Shown: positions 27,522 through 35,384 of the stretch, piece by piece
Layout of the letters: every line of letters begins with the position of its first letter
Numbering within the stretch: the stretch's first letter is position 1
DNA from: Thermoleophilaceae bacterium
Lineage (GTDB): Bacteria; Actinomycetota; Thermoleophilia; Solirubrobacterales; Thermoleophilaceae
Assembly: GCA_019683805.1 (NCBI GenBank)
Contig: JADGHQ010000016.1
Span: forward strand, 1 to 42,681
Direction: 5' to 3'
Length of the DNA stretch: 42,681 nt
Position numbers and translations under genes: made by a program
Notes under the pieces: model-generated
The model's input: the letters and a program-made list of their open reading frames with translations, nothing else
Told to the model about the DNA's origin: nothing
Databases searched by the model: none

Positions 27522-28715
27522 CTAGCCGGCGATGACCTTGTCGTAGACCGCCGTCCACTCCTTGGGGTTGTCAGGCGGTCCCTGGAAGACGAGCTTCTCG
27601 GCGATCTGCGGCCGATCGCCGCCGAGCGAGGCGTAGACCTTCGAGTCGGCGTCGCCGGCACTGAGGATCCGCTCGGAGGTCGTCTTGCTCGCCATCCCGA
27701 AGCGGTTCTGCTTCCAGAGCCAGTCCTGCATGTCGGGATCGCCGCAGAGGAAGTCGATGAACTTGAGCGCGTTCTCCCTGTTCTTCGCTCCCTTCACGAG
27801 CTGCGGGCCGTCGACCCAGCCGAGCGCGCCCTCCTTCGGCAGCTCGATCCTCGCGACCTCCTTGCCGGCGGCCTCGTTGATGCGGTAGGCGAGCCCCAGG
27901 CTCGTGGCCTGGCCGGCCCACGCCTTCCCGGTGCGGATCGCGTCGGCGGTCACCTGGTCCGAGCTCTTGCTGATCTGGAACGGCTTCAGCTTCGCGAGGT
28001 AGTCCGCCGCCCTCTGCAGCTCCGCGCCCGTCATCGAGTAGATCCGGTCGCGCGGCACGCCGAGCGCGAGGCCCGCGATCGAGAGGAAGTCGTCGCCGGC
28101 GCCCTGGAAGATCACCTTCCCCTTGGGGATCTTCGGGTTCCACAGCTCGTTCCACGAGTACGGCGCCGGGATGTCGATCTTCTCGGAGTTCCAGACGATG
28201 CCGAACGACGCCCACATGCTCGGGTAGAGCATGGTCTTGTTCTTCTCGACGACGTACGGGAAGTCGGTGTTCTCCTTGAAGACGGGCCAGAGGTTCTTGG
28301 AGGCCGGGATCTCGCTGAGGTCGATCGCCTCGATCAGCCCGTTCTTGTAGTACAGCGGCGAGAACCCACAGTTGGCGAACACGACGTCGTACTGCGCGCC
28401 GCCGCCCGCCTTGAGCTTGGTGAACATGTCCTGGTCGGACTCGGCGGCGATGCCGCGCATCCGGATCCCGGTGGCGTTCTGGAAGCGCTTCTGGATCTCC
28501 GGGTCGACGTAGTTCTCCCACGCCATCACGACGACTTCGCGCTTGCCGCCGCCAGACGACCCGCCGCATGCGGCCAGGAAGCTGCCCAGGCCGCCGACGG
28601 CGAGCGCGACCCCGGCCGAGCGGCCGATGAACACCCGGCGGCTGACGCCGTTCTTCTTCTCGGAGGCGCGCTCCGGCCCAGCGGCCGCGCGCGAACCCTG
28701 CGGGTCATTCGTCAT
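27522..28715 (-). CDS. Extracellular solute-binding lipoprotein (PotD type)
   Basis: Binding protein of the Pot-type importer, 397 residues. The signal has a twin-arginine motif (SRRVFIGR, Arg26-Arg27), a hydrophobic core and a lipobox LAAC with Cys50, so it is likely Tat-exported and lipid-anchored. The mature protein begins VVVMAWENYVDPEIQKRFQNATG, the usual PotD-like start. ATG 28715 is supported by AGGAG upstream; longer forms would read into the operator. It is the first gene of the transporter operon and directly follows a promoter with an operator copy. Confidence 0.93.
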   Translation of the reverse strand: MTNDPQGSRAAAGPERASEKKNGVSRRVFIGRSAGVALAVGGLGSFLAACGGSSGGGKREVVVMAWENYVDPEIQKRFQNATGIRMRGIAAESDQDMFTKLKAGGGAQYDVVFANCGFSPLYYKNGLIEAIDLSEIPASKNLWPVFKENTDFPYVVEKNKTMLYPSMWASFGIVWNSEKIDIPAPYSWNELWNPKIPKGKVIFQGAGDDFLSIAGLALGVPRDRIYSMTGAELQRAADYLAKLKPFQISKSSDQVTADAIRTGKAWAGQATSLGLAYRINEAAGKEVARIELPKEGALGWVDGPQLVKGAKNRENALKFIDFLCGDPDMQDWLWKQNRFGMASKTTSERILSAGDADSKVYASLGGDRPQIAEKLVFQGPPDNPKEWTAVYDKVIAG

Positions 28716-28749
28716 GCGAGCTCCTAAAAGGTCCTTCCCTCGGTGTGTC

Positions 28750-28761
28750 TGGAATGTTCCA
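28750..28761. promoter_or_regulatory. LacI-type operator copy 3
   Basis: TGGAATGTTCCA, one base from consensus. It lies just downstream of the Pot-operon promoter, at about +4 to +15, and upstream of the AGGAG site. Confidence 0.8.
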
Positions 28762-28771
28762 GATTGCGGGA

Positions 28772-28800
28772 AACTAACCACGGCGCTGTAGGACTGTCAA
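28772..28800 (-). promoter_or_regulatory. Promoter of the Pot-type transporter operon
   Basis: On the minus strand, TTGACA (28800-28795), 17-bp spacer, TTAGTT (28777-28772). The -35 hexamer overlaps the stop codon of the upstream isomerase gene. Transcription would start near 28765, immediately before operator copy 3. Confidence 0.7.
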
Positions 28801-29795
28801 GCTTTCTGCGAGGCTCCGCGGCCGACGCTGGAACGGTTCGGCGCGGAGGCCGCGCCGTCGACGCCGCTCAGCAGCCGCGCAGCCGCCGGGATGCCGGTCT
28901 CCGCCGGGACGAAGGGATCCTCGTGCTCGATCGATATCGACCGGACTCCGGCCACGACTTCGAGCCGCCGCACGAACTCGGCCCACCAAGCGGCGTCATG
29001 GCCGTCTCCCACCGTGGCGAAGTTCCACGGCATCTCCTCGGGGGGAGACGGCCAGCGGCGGTCCAGCAGCCCGTTGAGCCCGAGCTGCTCGGCGTTGAAG
29101 GTCACGTCCTTGGCGTGCGCGTGCCCGATCCTGCCGGCGAGGCGGTCGATGATCGCGAACGCGTCCATCTGCTGCCAGAAGAAGTGGCTCGGATCGATGT
29201 TGGCCGCTATGTTCGGAGCGACCTGCGAGAGGCGATCGAAGGTCTCGACATTGTGCGCGCAGGTGCCCGGATGCAGCTCGAGGCAGATGCGGAGGTCGGG
29301 ATGCTCCCTGCGCGCGAACTCCGAGAGGTCGGACCAGTATGGGAGGATGACCTCCTCCCACTGCCAGTCGGTCACGTTCTCGAAGTCGGGGAGCCACGCG
29401 CCGCCGGCGAAGTGCGGGGCGCGCTGCGCGCCGGGCCCGCTCCCCGGGCAGCCGGGCATGGCGACGACGCGATCCACCCCCAGGGCGGCGGCGAGCCGGA
29501 TCGTCTCGCGCAGGTCGCGATCCTGCTTCATTGCCACCTCCGAATCGGGGTGCAGCGGGTTGCCCCAGGCGTTGAGGGCCCCGACCGTGAACCCGCGGCT
29601 CTCGATCTCGCCGGTCCAGTCGGCGCGCGCCCGCTCGTCGGCCAGGAGCCGTGCGCGGTCGCAGTGACCGGTCGGCCCGTAGCCGCCCGCGATGACCTCG
29701 AGCTCGGAGACCTCGGGAACGTTGGCCTCGAGCCAGGCGAGCGCCTCGGCCAGCGGCCGGTCGGCGAACGCCTCCATCACCACGCCGAGCTTCAC
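28797..29795 (-). CDS. TIM-barrel sugar phosphate isomerase/epimerase, paralogue
   Basis: A 332-residue TIM barrel paralogous to the protein at 20326-21291, with the same motif series: GNPLHPDSE, FAGGAWLPDFEN, DWQWEE, CLELHPGT, DPSHFFWQQMD, HAHAKD and SIEHEDPF. These supply Glu, Asp, His and Glu residues for a divalent metal. GTG 29795 is chosen since GGAGGCTGGAGAG lies in front and the alternative start would sit inside the operator. It has its own promoter and operator, and the Pot-type transporter genes follow on the same strand, so each of the two ABC systems is paired with one of these isomerases. Reaction unknown. Confidence 0.87.
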   Translation of the reverse strand: MKLGVVMEAFADRPLAEALAWLEANVPEVSELEVIAGGYGPTGHCDRARLLADERARADWTGEIESRGFTVGALNAWGNPLHPDSEVAMKQDRDLRETIRLAAALGVDRVVAMPGCPGSGPGAQRAPHFAGGAWLPDFENVTDWQWEEVILPYWSDLSEFARREHPDLRICLELHPGTCAHNVETFDRLSQVAPNIAANIDPSHFFWQQMDAFAIIDRLAGRIGHAHAKDVTFNAEQLGLNGLLDRRWPSPPEEMPWNFATVGDGHDAAWWAEFVRRLEVVAGVRSISIEHEDPFVPAETGIPAAARLLSGVDGAASAPNRSSVGRGASQKA

Positions 29796-29830
29796 GGTCT
29801 CTCCAGCCTCCTTGTTCCTCTTGGCGCTTT

Positions 29831-29842
29831 TGGAGCGTTCCA
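29831..29842. promoter_or_regulatory. LacI-type operator copy 4
   Basis: TGGAGCGTTCCA, one base from consensus, at about +7 to +18 of the isomerase transcript. Confidence 0.8.
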
Positions 29843-29855
29843 CACGAGCGCCGGA

Positions 29856-29884
29856 TTTGTAGCGGTCCGGCTCGCCCGAGTCAA
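29856..29884 (-). promoter_or_regulatory. Promoter of the second isomerase gene
   Basis: On the minus strand, TTGACT (29884-29879), 17-bp spacer, TACAAA (29861-29856). The spacing is ideal and operator copy 4 follows at once. Confidence 0.7.
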
Positions 29885-29910
29885 GGCGGCCGGGCGGGCG
29901 GGCTCGCTCG

Positions 29911-31020
29911 CTACGGCGACGAGGGCGGCGCCGTGGAGCTGCGGACGACCAGAGAGGGGCTCACCCGGACATGCCTGGGCGGCCCTTCCAGCGAGCCGTC
30001 CAGCCGGGCCAGCACCAGCTCGACCGCCTCGGTGGCGATCTCGTCGAGCGGCTGGCGCACAGTCGTCAGCGAGATCCGCGCCAGCGAGGCGAGGTGGACG
30101 TCGTCGAAGCCCACCACCGACAGGTCCTCCGGCACGCGGATGCCGTGGCGGTCCGCGTACTCGAGCATGGCGATCGCGCCGATGTCGTTCGAGCAGAACA
30201 CCGCCGTGGCGCCGTCCGCCCCGCCGAGCTGGTCGCGCAGGGCGACCTCGCGGCCCCGCATCCGCGCGCGCTCGCTCCCCGGCTCCCAGTGGATCGGCGG
30301 CAGGTGCCTGGCGCCGGCCGCGCGCAGGGCGGACTGGTAGCCCCGATGCCTCGCCTGCCCCGCACGCTGCTCGAGGCTGGGGGTCGTCACGTACGCGATC
30401 CGGCGGTGCCCCAGGTTGATCAGGTGCTGCGTCGCAAGCGCCCCGCCCTGCGAGTTGCTCACCGACACCGAGTCGCCCCAGTCCTCCCGCAAGCCGGCGA
30501 ACACGACCGGCACCGAGGCGTGGAGCGCGGCCTGGATGTCGGGCGAGCGGCCGAAGAACGCCAGGAAGACGATCGCCGCCGGTCGCTGCTCGAGAAGAGC
30601 CTCGACGCGAGAGAGGGCGAAGTCCTCGTCCTGCCCCTCGATGTTGCAGAACATGGTGGTGTAGCCGTTCTCGAAGGCGACGCGCTCGAGCCGCTTGGCG
30701 ATGTCGCCGTAGAACGGGTTGTCGAGGTCGCCCACCAGCACGCCGAGGATCGTGGTGCGCTGGCGCACGAATTGCCGCGCGAGCGCGTTGGGCCGGTAGC
30801 CGAGGATCTCGATCGCCCGCTCCACCCGCGCGCGCGTCCTCTCCGACACGCCGTCCGTGCCGCGCACGACATTGGACACGGTCGACTTCGAGACCCCCGC
30901 GAGAGCCGCCACGTCGAAGATGGTCGGCACGCGCGCAGGGCCGCGCGGGCCCGCAGAGGCAGTCTGTCCTCCCCTACCGTTCGCCCGCCCGCGACGCGAG
31001 CGGCCTCTGGAGTGCTCCAC
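29911..31020 (-). CDS. LacI-family transcriptional repressor 3
   Basis: A 369-residue LacI/GalR regulator. An Arg/Gly-rich N-terminal tail of about 30 residues leads to the helix-turn-helix at 32-52 (VPTIFDVAALAGVSKSTVSNV), which shares GVSKSTVSNV with repressors 1 and 2. The effector domain starts GVLVGDLDNPFYGDI and ends with VVGFDDVHLASLARISLTTV. GTG 31020 is preferred because TAGAAA at 31032-31027 would allow a leaderless transcript; GTG 31026 is equally in frame. Operator copy 5 overlaps the first codons, suggesting autoregulation. The gene is divergent from the inositol operon. Confidence 0.92.
   Translation of the reverse strand: MEHSRGRSRRGRANGRGGQTASAGPRGPARVPTIFDVAALAGVSKSTVSNVVRGTDGVSERTRARVERAIEILGYRPNALARQFVRQRTTILGVLVGDLDNPFYGDIAKRLERVAFENGYTTMFCNIEGQDEDFALSRVEALLEQRPAAIVFLAFFGRSPDIQAALHASVPVVFAGLREDWGDSVSVSNSQGGALATQHLINLGHRRIAYVTTPSLEQRAGQARHRGYQSALRAAGARHLPPIHWEPGSERARMRGREVALRDQLGGADGATAVFCSNDIGAIAMLEYADRHGIRVPEDLSVVGFDDVHLASLARISLTTVRQPLDEIATEAVELVLARLDGSLEGPPRHVRVSPSLVVRSSTAPPSSP
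31008..31019. promoter_or_regulatory. LacI-type operator copy 5
   Basis: TGGAGTGCTCCA, two bases from consensus and almost perfectly palindromic. It lies inside the first codons of repressor 3; its centre is 105 bp from that of copy 6. Confidence 0.65.
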
Positions 31021-31071
31021 GCGCACTTTCTACTGCGCGGCGCGGACTGAATCCAGTCCCGCCACGGGTCC

Positions 31072-31102
31072 TTGACACCGGAGGGGGCTGTTCGCTTAGA
31101 TT
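31072..31102 (+). promoter_or_regulatory. Promoter of the inositol operon
   Basis: TTGACA (31072-31077) with TTAGAT or TAGATT (31096-31102) at 18-19 bp spacing. Transcription would begin near 31108, just before operator copy 6. Confidence 0.65.
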
Positions 31103-31112
31103 CCCGCATCGT

Positions 31113-31124
31113 TGGAACGTTCCA
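31113..31124. promoter_or_regulatory. LacI-type operator copy 6 (perfect palindrome)
   Basis: TGGAACGTTCCA, the only fully symmetrical copy and so the probable strongest site. It lies at about +5 to +16 of the inositol operon transcript. Confidence 0.85.
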
Positions 31125-31177
31125 TCGCCGGCCCCGGATGGCCGGCGGCTCGACCGGGTATCTCAGGAGGACCGCGA

Positions 31178-32320
31178 TTGGAAACGCCCAAGCGCGTCGG
31201 CATCATCGGCTGCGGCCTGATCGCACAGGTCATGCATCTGCCCTATCTCGCGGAGCTGAGCGACCGCTTTGAGATCGCGGCGCTCTGCGACGTCTCGGAC
31301 GACGTGGTCCGGGCGTGCGCGGAGCGCTACGGGGTGGAGCGCACCTTCACGCGCTGGGAGGACCTACTCGAGGCGCCGCTCGACGCGGTGATGGTGCTGA
31401 TCTCCGGCAACCACGCCCCGATGGCGATCGCCGCGGCGCAGAAGGGCATCCACGTCTTCGTGGAGAAGCCGATGGCCATCTCGGCCGCGCAGTGCACGGA
31501 GATGATCGAGGCCGCGGAGGCCGGCGGCGTCCGCCTCATGGTCGGCACGATGAAGCGCTACGACCCGGCGTACGAGCGCTTCGTGAAGCTCGTGCCGGAG
31601 GTGTCCGATCTGCGCCTCGTGCGGGTCGAGACGCTCGAGTCGCCGCTCGAGCCCTACGTGGCCCACTACCCGCTCGTGCGCCCCGCCTCGCCGCCCCCGG
31701 CGGATCTCGTGGCGCGGTGGCAGGCCGAGGAGAAGCCGCACATCGACGGCGCGCTCGACGGGGACAGCGACGAGACGAACCGCTCCGTGTACCGCAACGT
31801 CCTGCTCGACAACCTCGTGCACGAGTTCAACATGCTGCGCGGCGCGCTCGGCGAGCCGACGGCGGTGACCTACGCGAGCCTCACCCCCAGGTGCGCAGCC
31901 GTGCACCTGCGCTTCGGCGACGCGGAGTGCCACCTCTCCTGGGTCGACCTGCCGGGCATCGCGCGCTACAAGCAGGAGGTCGCGCTGTACGGGCCGGACC
32001 AGCGGCTCGTGCTCACCCTGCCGTCGCCCTTCCTGCGCAGCGCTCCCACACGCCTGACGCGCGAGGGCGGCGAGCCCGGCACCACCCACTCCTGGGAGGT
32101 CCAGGAGGTCGTCGCGTACGACGAGGCGTTCAAGCGCGAGCTCATCGAGTTCCACGAGGCGATCGTGAGCGGCCGCGAGCCCCGGACCTCGGGCGTCGAC
32201 GGCCTGCGCGACCTGCTCCTCTGCGAGGCGGTCGCGCGCGTCCACCGAACCGGCGCGCCGGTCACCAACCCAACCGAACTGCCCGCGGCGCTTGCTGCCC
32301 GCGGAGGAGGAAGCAGATGA
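31178..32320 (+). CDS. Gfo/Idh/MocA-family oxidoreductase 1
   Basis: A 380-residue NAD(P)-dependent oxidoreductase, first gene of the inositol operon. The N-terminal Rossmann motif is VGIIGCGLIA, the family signature FVEKPMA carries the conserved Lys, and the C-terminal alpha/beta domain includes a likely substrate-site segment NLVHEFNMLRGALG. The family oxidises inositol, inososes, glucose and related polyols. The TTG start at 31178 is chosen for its AGGAGG 7 bases upstream and because the Rossmann strand starts six residues later; an ATG further upstream would lie on the operator. Its stop overlaps the IolE-like gene start (ATGA). Confidence 0.88.
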   Translation: METPKRVGIIGCGLIAQVMHLPYLAELSDRFEIAALCDVSDDVVRACAERYGVERTFTRWEDLLEAPLDAVMVLISGNHAPMAIAAAQKGIHVFVEKPMAISAAQCTEMIEAAEAGGVRLMVGTMKRYDPAYERFVKLVPEVSDLRLVRVETLESPLEPYVAHYPLVRPASPPPADLVARWQAEEKPHIDGALDGDSDETNRSVYRNVLLDNLVHEFNMLRGALGEPTAVTYASLTPRCAAVHLRFGDAECHLSWVDLPGIARYKQEVALYGPDQRLVLTLPSPFLRSAPTRLTREGGEPGTTHSWEVQEVVAYDEAFKRELIEFHEAIVSGREPRTSGVDGLRDLLLCEAVARVHRTGAPVTNPTELPAALAARGGGSR

Positions 32321-33273
32321 CGCAGGAAATCGGCGGGGAGCTCCCCCGCGAGCACGGCGCCGGCCCGGTCGTCGTCGCCAACGCGCCGGTCAGCTACGGG
32401 GCGTTCGAGATCACGGTCGGCTCCTATCCCAACGTCCCGGACCCGATCACGTTGCTCGACGCCGTGGCGAGCGCGGGCTACGAGGGCATCGACCTCGGGC
32501 CGGTCGGCTACCTCGGCACAGGCGAGGAGCTCGCCGAGCGTCTCGGTAGCCGCAACCTGTCGCTCGCCGGCGGCTACCTCGGGCTCCCCTTCAGCGAGCC
32601 GGAGCGACTCGCGGAGGAGCTCCCCTCGCTCGACGCCCTGCTCGACGTCTTCGACTCGGTGCCGGACGGACGCGTCAAGGCCCGCCCCACGCTCGCCGAC
32701 GCGGGCTCCCCGGAGCGCGCCGCGTACCCCGGCCGGGCCGCGCTCGATCACAGCGTCGGGCTCGACGAGAAGGGCTGGAGGAACTTCGCGGACGGTCTCG
32801 CCCGCGCGGTCGAGCGCTGCCGCGAGCGCGGCTACGAGCCCACCTTCCACCACCACACCGCCACCTACATCGAGGCGATGTGGGAGATCGAGCGGCTGCT
32901 CGAGCTGAGCGACGTGGGCGTGACGCTCGACACCGGGCATCTGCTGCTCGGGCGAGGCGACCCGGTGAAGGCAGTCCGCGACTGGCGGGAACGCATCAAC
33001 CACGTTCACCTCAAGGACGCCCGCCAGGACGTACTCGACGCGATCGTGGCCGACCGCGCGCCGGTGATGGACATCTGGACGCGCAAGGCGTTCTGCCGCT
33101 TCGGCGAGGGCGACGTGGCGATCGACGAGGTGCTCGCCGCGCTGCGCGACATCGGCTACAGCGGCTGGCTCGTGGTCGAGCAGGACATGATCCCGCGGGA
33201 GGACGAGCCGGTGGAGCTGGCGGCGGCCGAGCAGGCGCAGAACCGCGAGTACCTGCGCGAGAGGGGCCTCTAG
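32317..33273 (+). CDS. iolE: Inosose dehydratase-like protein (IolE family)
   Basis: A 318-residue TIM-barrel protein. The start VVVANAPVSYGAFE and GYEGIDLGPVGYLG follow the IolE/MocC pattern. Metal-site segments include TFHHHTATYIE, VTLDTGHLLLG, INHVHLKDAR and WLVVEQDM. IolE dehydrates scyllo-inosose to 3D-(3,5/4)-trihydroxycyclohexane-1,2-dione, the substrate of IolD. GGAGGAGG stands 6 bases before the ATG. The assignment is by motif and operon position; another isomerase role is possible as there are three other xylose-isomerase-like proteins in the window. Confidence 0.82.
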   Translation: MTQEIGGELPREHGAGPVVVANAPVSYGAFEITVGSYPNVPDPITLLDAVASAGYEGIDLGPVGYLGTGEELAERLGSRNLSLAGGYLGLPFSEPERLAEELPSLDALLDVFDSVPDGRVKARPTLADAGSPERAAYPGRAALDHSVGLDEKGWRNFADGLARAVERCRERGYEPTFHHHTATYIEAMWEIERLLELSDVGVTLDTGHLLLGRGDPVKAVRDWRERINHVHLKDARQDVLDAIVADRAPVMDIWTRKAFCRFGEGDVAIDEVLAALRDIGYSGWLVVEQDMIPREDEPVELAAAEQAQNREYLRERGL

Positions 33274-33276
33274 GCG

Positions 33277-34236
33277 ATGGGTACCGAAGCGGTACGCGTC
33301 GCCGTGATCGGCGCCGGCCGCATGGGGCGGGTCCACGTCTCCGCGCTCTCCGGGAGCCGCAACGCCGAGCCCGTCGCGGTCGTCGATCCCGTGGCCGAGG
33401 CCCGCGAGCAGGCCGCCGCGGGCGGCCTCGCCGCCTACGCGAGCCTCGAGGAGCTGCTGTCGGCGGGCGGCTTCGACGCGGTCCTGGTCGCCGCGCCGTC
33501 GGACCTCCACCTGAGCCTGGTCCGGGAGCTGGCCGCCGCCCGCGTGCCGATGCTCTGCGAGAAGCCGTGCGGCATGAGCGCCGACGAGGCGCGCGCGGCC
33601 GCGCGCGCGGCGGAGGAGACGGGAACGCTCCTCCAGATCGGCTACTGGCGCCGCTTCGTGCCGGAGCTCGTCTCGCTTCGCGAGCGCATCGCCCGCGGCG
33701 ACCTTGGGGAGATAGCGCTCGTGGCCTCGCACCAGTGGGACCGGTTCCCGCCGTCGCCCGAGTTCAGGGCGCACAGCGGCGGCATCGCCGTCGACATGGC
33801 CGTGCACGAGCTCGACCAGGTGCGCTGGCTGCTCGGCCAGGAGATCGAGAGCGTGGTGGCGATGGCTGCCGGCCGCTCCGAGCCGGGCCACGCCCCCTCC
33901 GATCCGGACGCCGCCGTGGCCCTGGCGCGGCTGTCCGGCGGCACCACCGCGAACATCACCCTCGGCCGTCGCTTCGGGCAGGCGGACTCGTGCTGGATCG
34001 AGGTCTTCGGCAGCGAGGCGTACGAGCGCTGCACGTTCATGTGGGCGGCCGACAGCGAGCGGGCCTTCCTCGCAGGGCTAACCGCGCAGGCGGACGCGTT
34101 CGCGGAAGCGGTTCGCGGCGGCTCTCTCGCCGGCGCAGCCCCTGAGGACGCGGTGGCGGCGCTGTCCGCCGCAGAGCGCATAGCGGAGGCGCTCGAGCAG
34201 GCTGAGGAGTCAGAGCTAGCAGGGAGGTCGGCATGA
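33277..34236 (+). CDS. iolG: Inositol 2-dehydrogenase-like oxidoreductase (IolG family)
   Basis: A 319-residue Gfo/Idh/MocA protein. The Rossmann motif is VAVIGAGRMGRVH, the family motif LCEKPCG has the catalytic Lys, and YWRRFVPE with DMAVHELDQVRWLLG matches the Asp-x3-His segment of inositol dehydrogenases. IolG oxidises myo-inositol to scyllo-inosose with NAD. Of the three family members in the operon this one looks most like classical IolG. It starts 3 bases after the iolE stop and overlaps the next gene by 4. Confidence 0.83.
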   Translation: MGTEAVRVAVIGAGRMGRVHVSALSGSRNAEPVAVVDPVAEAREQAAAGGLAAYASLEELLSAGGFDAVLVAAPSDLHLSLVRELAAARVPMLCEKPCGMSADEARAAARAAEETGTLLQIGYWRRFVPELVSLRERIARGDLGEIALVASHQWDRFPPSPEFRAHSGGIAVDMAVHELDQVRWLLGQEIESVVAMAAGRSEPGHAPSDPDAAVALARLSGGTTANITLGRRFGQADSCWIEVFGSEAYERCTFMWAADSERAFLAGLTAQADAFAEAVRGGSLAGAAPEDAVAALSAAERIAEALEQAEESELAGRSA

Positions 34237-35381
34237 GCGCACCGGTACGAGAGGTCGGAATCGGCATCGTGGGCTATGGGATCATGGGCAAGGCCCACTC
34301 GTACGCCTACACGGCCGCGCCGCGCATCCGCGAGCTCCCGGTCCGCCCGCGGCTGCGGCTCATGAGCGGCCGCAACGCCGAGGCGGTGAGGGCCGCCGCC
34401 CGCGCCTACGGCGTCGAGGAGACCACCGGCGACTGGCGCGCGCTCGTCGACCACCCCGACATCGACATCGTCGACGTCTGCACGCCGCCCGGCACGCATG
34501 CCGAGATCGTGGCCGCAGCCGCGGCCGCGGGCAAGGCGGTGCTGTGCGAGAAGCCGCTGGCTGCCGACTACGCGACCGCGCTCGGCGCCGCCGACGCCGT
34601 CCGGCGCGCCGGCGTCCCGAACGCCATCGGCTTCAACTACCGCCGGCTGCCCGCGGTGTCGCTGATGAAGCGGATGATCGACGAGGGCCGCGTCGGCGAG
34701 ATCCTCCTGTTCCGGGCGAGCTTCCTCTCCGACGAGTTCCTCGACCCCTCGGTCCCCTTCGACTGGCGCTTCGAGCGCGCCATGGGCGGCACGACGATCT
34801 CGGACCTCGGCGCGCACCTCATCGACATGGCGCTCTGGATGGTCGGCGACATCGCCGACGTGAGCGCGCAGTCCAGGACGTTCACGACCGAGCGCGTCGA
34901 CCCCGGCTCGGGGCGCCCTCGTCGGGTTGATGTGGACGAGGCGTCCTCGGCGCTCGTGACCTTCGCCTCGGGGGCCCGCGGCAGCTTCGAGATGGCGCGC
35001 ACCTGCGCGCGCCGGCCGTGCGACTTCTGGGTCGAGGTCAACGGCACGCAGGGCACGCTGCGCTTCGACTACCCCCGGCTCAACGAGCTGCTCTACGGCG
35101 ACGCGCGCGAGGACGGCAGCCTCTACGGAATGCGCGTGATCCGCGCCGAGCACGAGAGCCACCCGTACGCCGCGCAGTGGTGGCCGATCGGGCAGGGCGT
35201 GGGATACGACGCCAGCTTCATCAACCAGGCGGCTGATCTGCTCGAGCGCTGGCTTGACGGCGAGTGGGATCCCAGCATCGAGACCGGGCTGCGCGTGCAG
35301 GCGGTGTGCGAGGCGATGGAGCGCTCGGCCGAGGAGCGCCGCTGGGTCGGAGTCGACGAGATCGCCGCGAAGGCGCTCTAG
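34233..35381 (+). CDS. Gfo/Idh/MocA-family oxidoreductase 3
   Basis: A 382-residue NAD(P)-dependent oxidoreductase. N-terminal Rossmann motif IGIVGYGIMGKAHSYAY, family motif LCEKPLA, then GFNYRRLPAVSLMK and DLGAHLIDMALWMVGD with the conserved Asp and His. The HSYAY segment after the nucleotide motif is seen in a subgroup that often occurs with sugar or inositol catabolic genes. It may act on another inositol isomer, an inosose or a glycoside. AGGGAGG upstream; ATG overlaps the iolG stop (ATGA). Confidence 0.87.
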   Translation: MSAPVREVGIGIVGYGIMGKAHSYAYTAAPRIRELPVRPRLRLMSGRNAEAVRAAARAYGVEETTGDWRALVDHPDIDIVDVCTPPGTHAEIVAAAAAAGKAVLCEKPLAADYATALGAADAVRRAGVPNAIGFNYRRLPAVSLMKRMIDEGRVGEILLFRASFLSDEFLDPSVPFDWRFERAMGGTTISDLGAHLIDMALWMVGDIADVSAQSRTFTTERVDPGSGRPRRVDVDEASSALVTFASGARGSFEMARTCARRPCDFWVEVNGTQGTLRFDYPRLNELLYGDAREDGSLYGMRVIRAEHESHPYAAQWWPIGQGVGYDASFINQAADLLERWLDGEWDPSIETGLRVQAVCEAMERSAEERRWVGVDEIAAKAL

Positions 35382-35384
35382 GGC

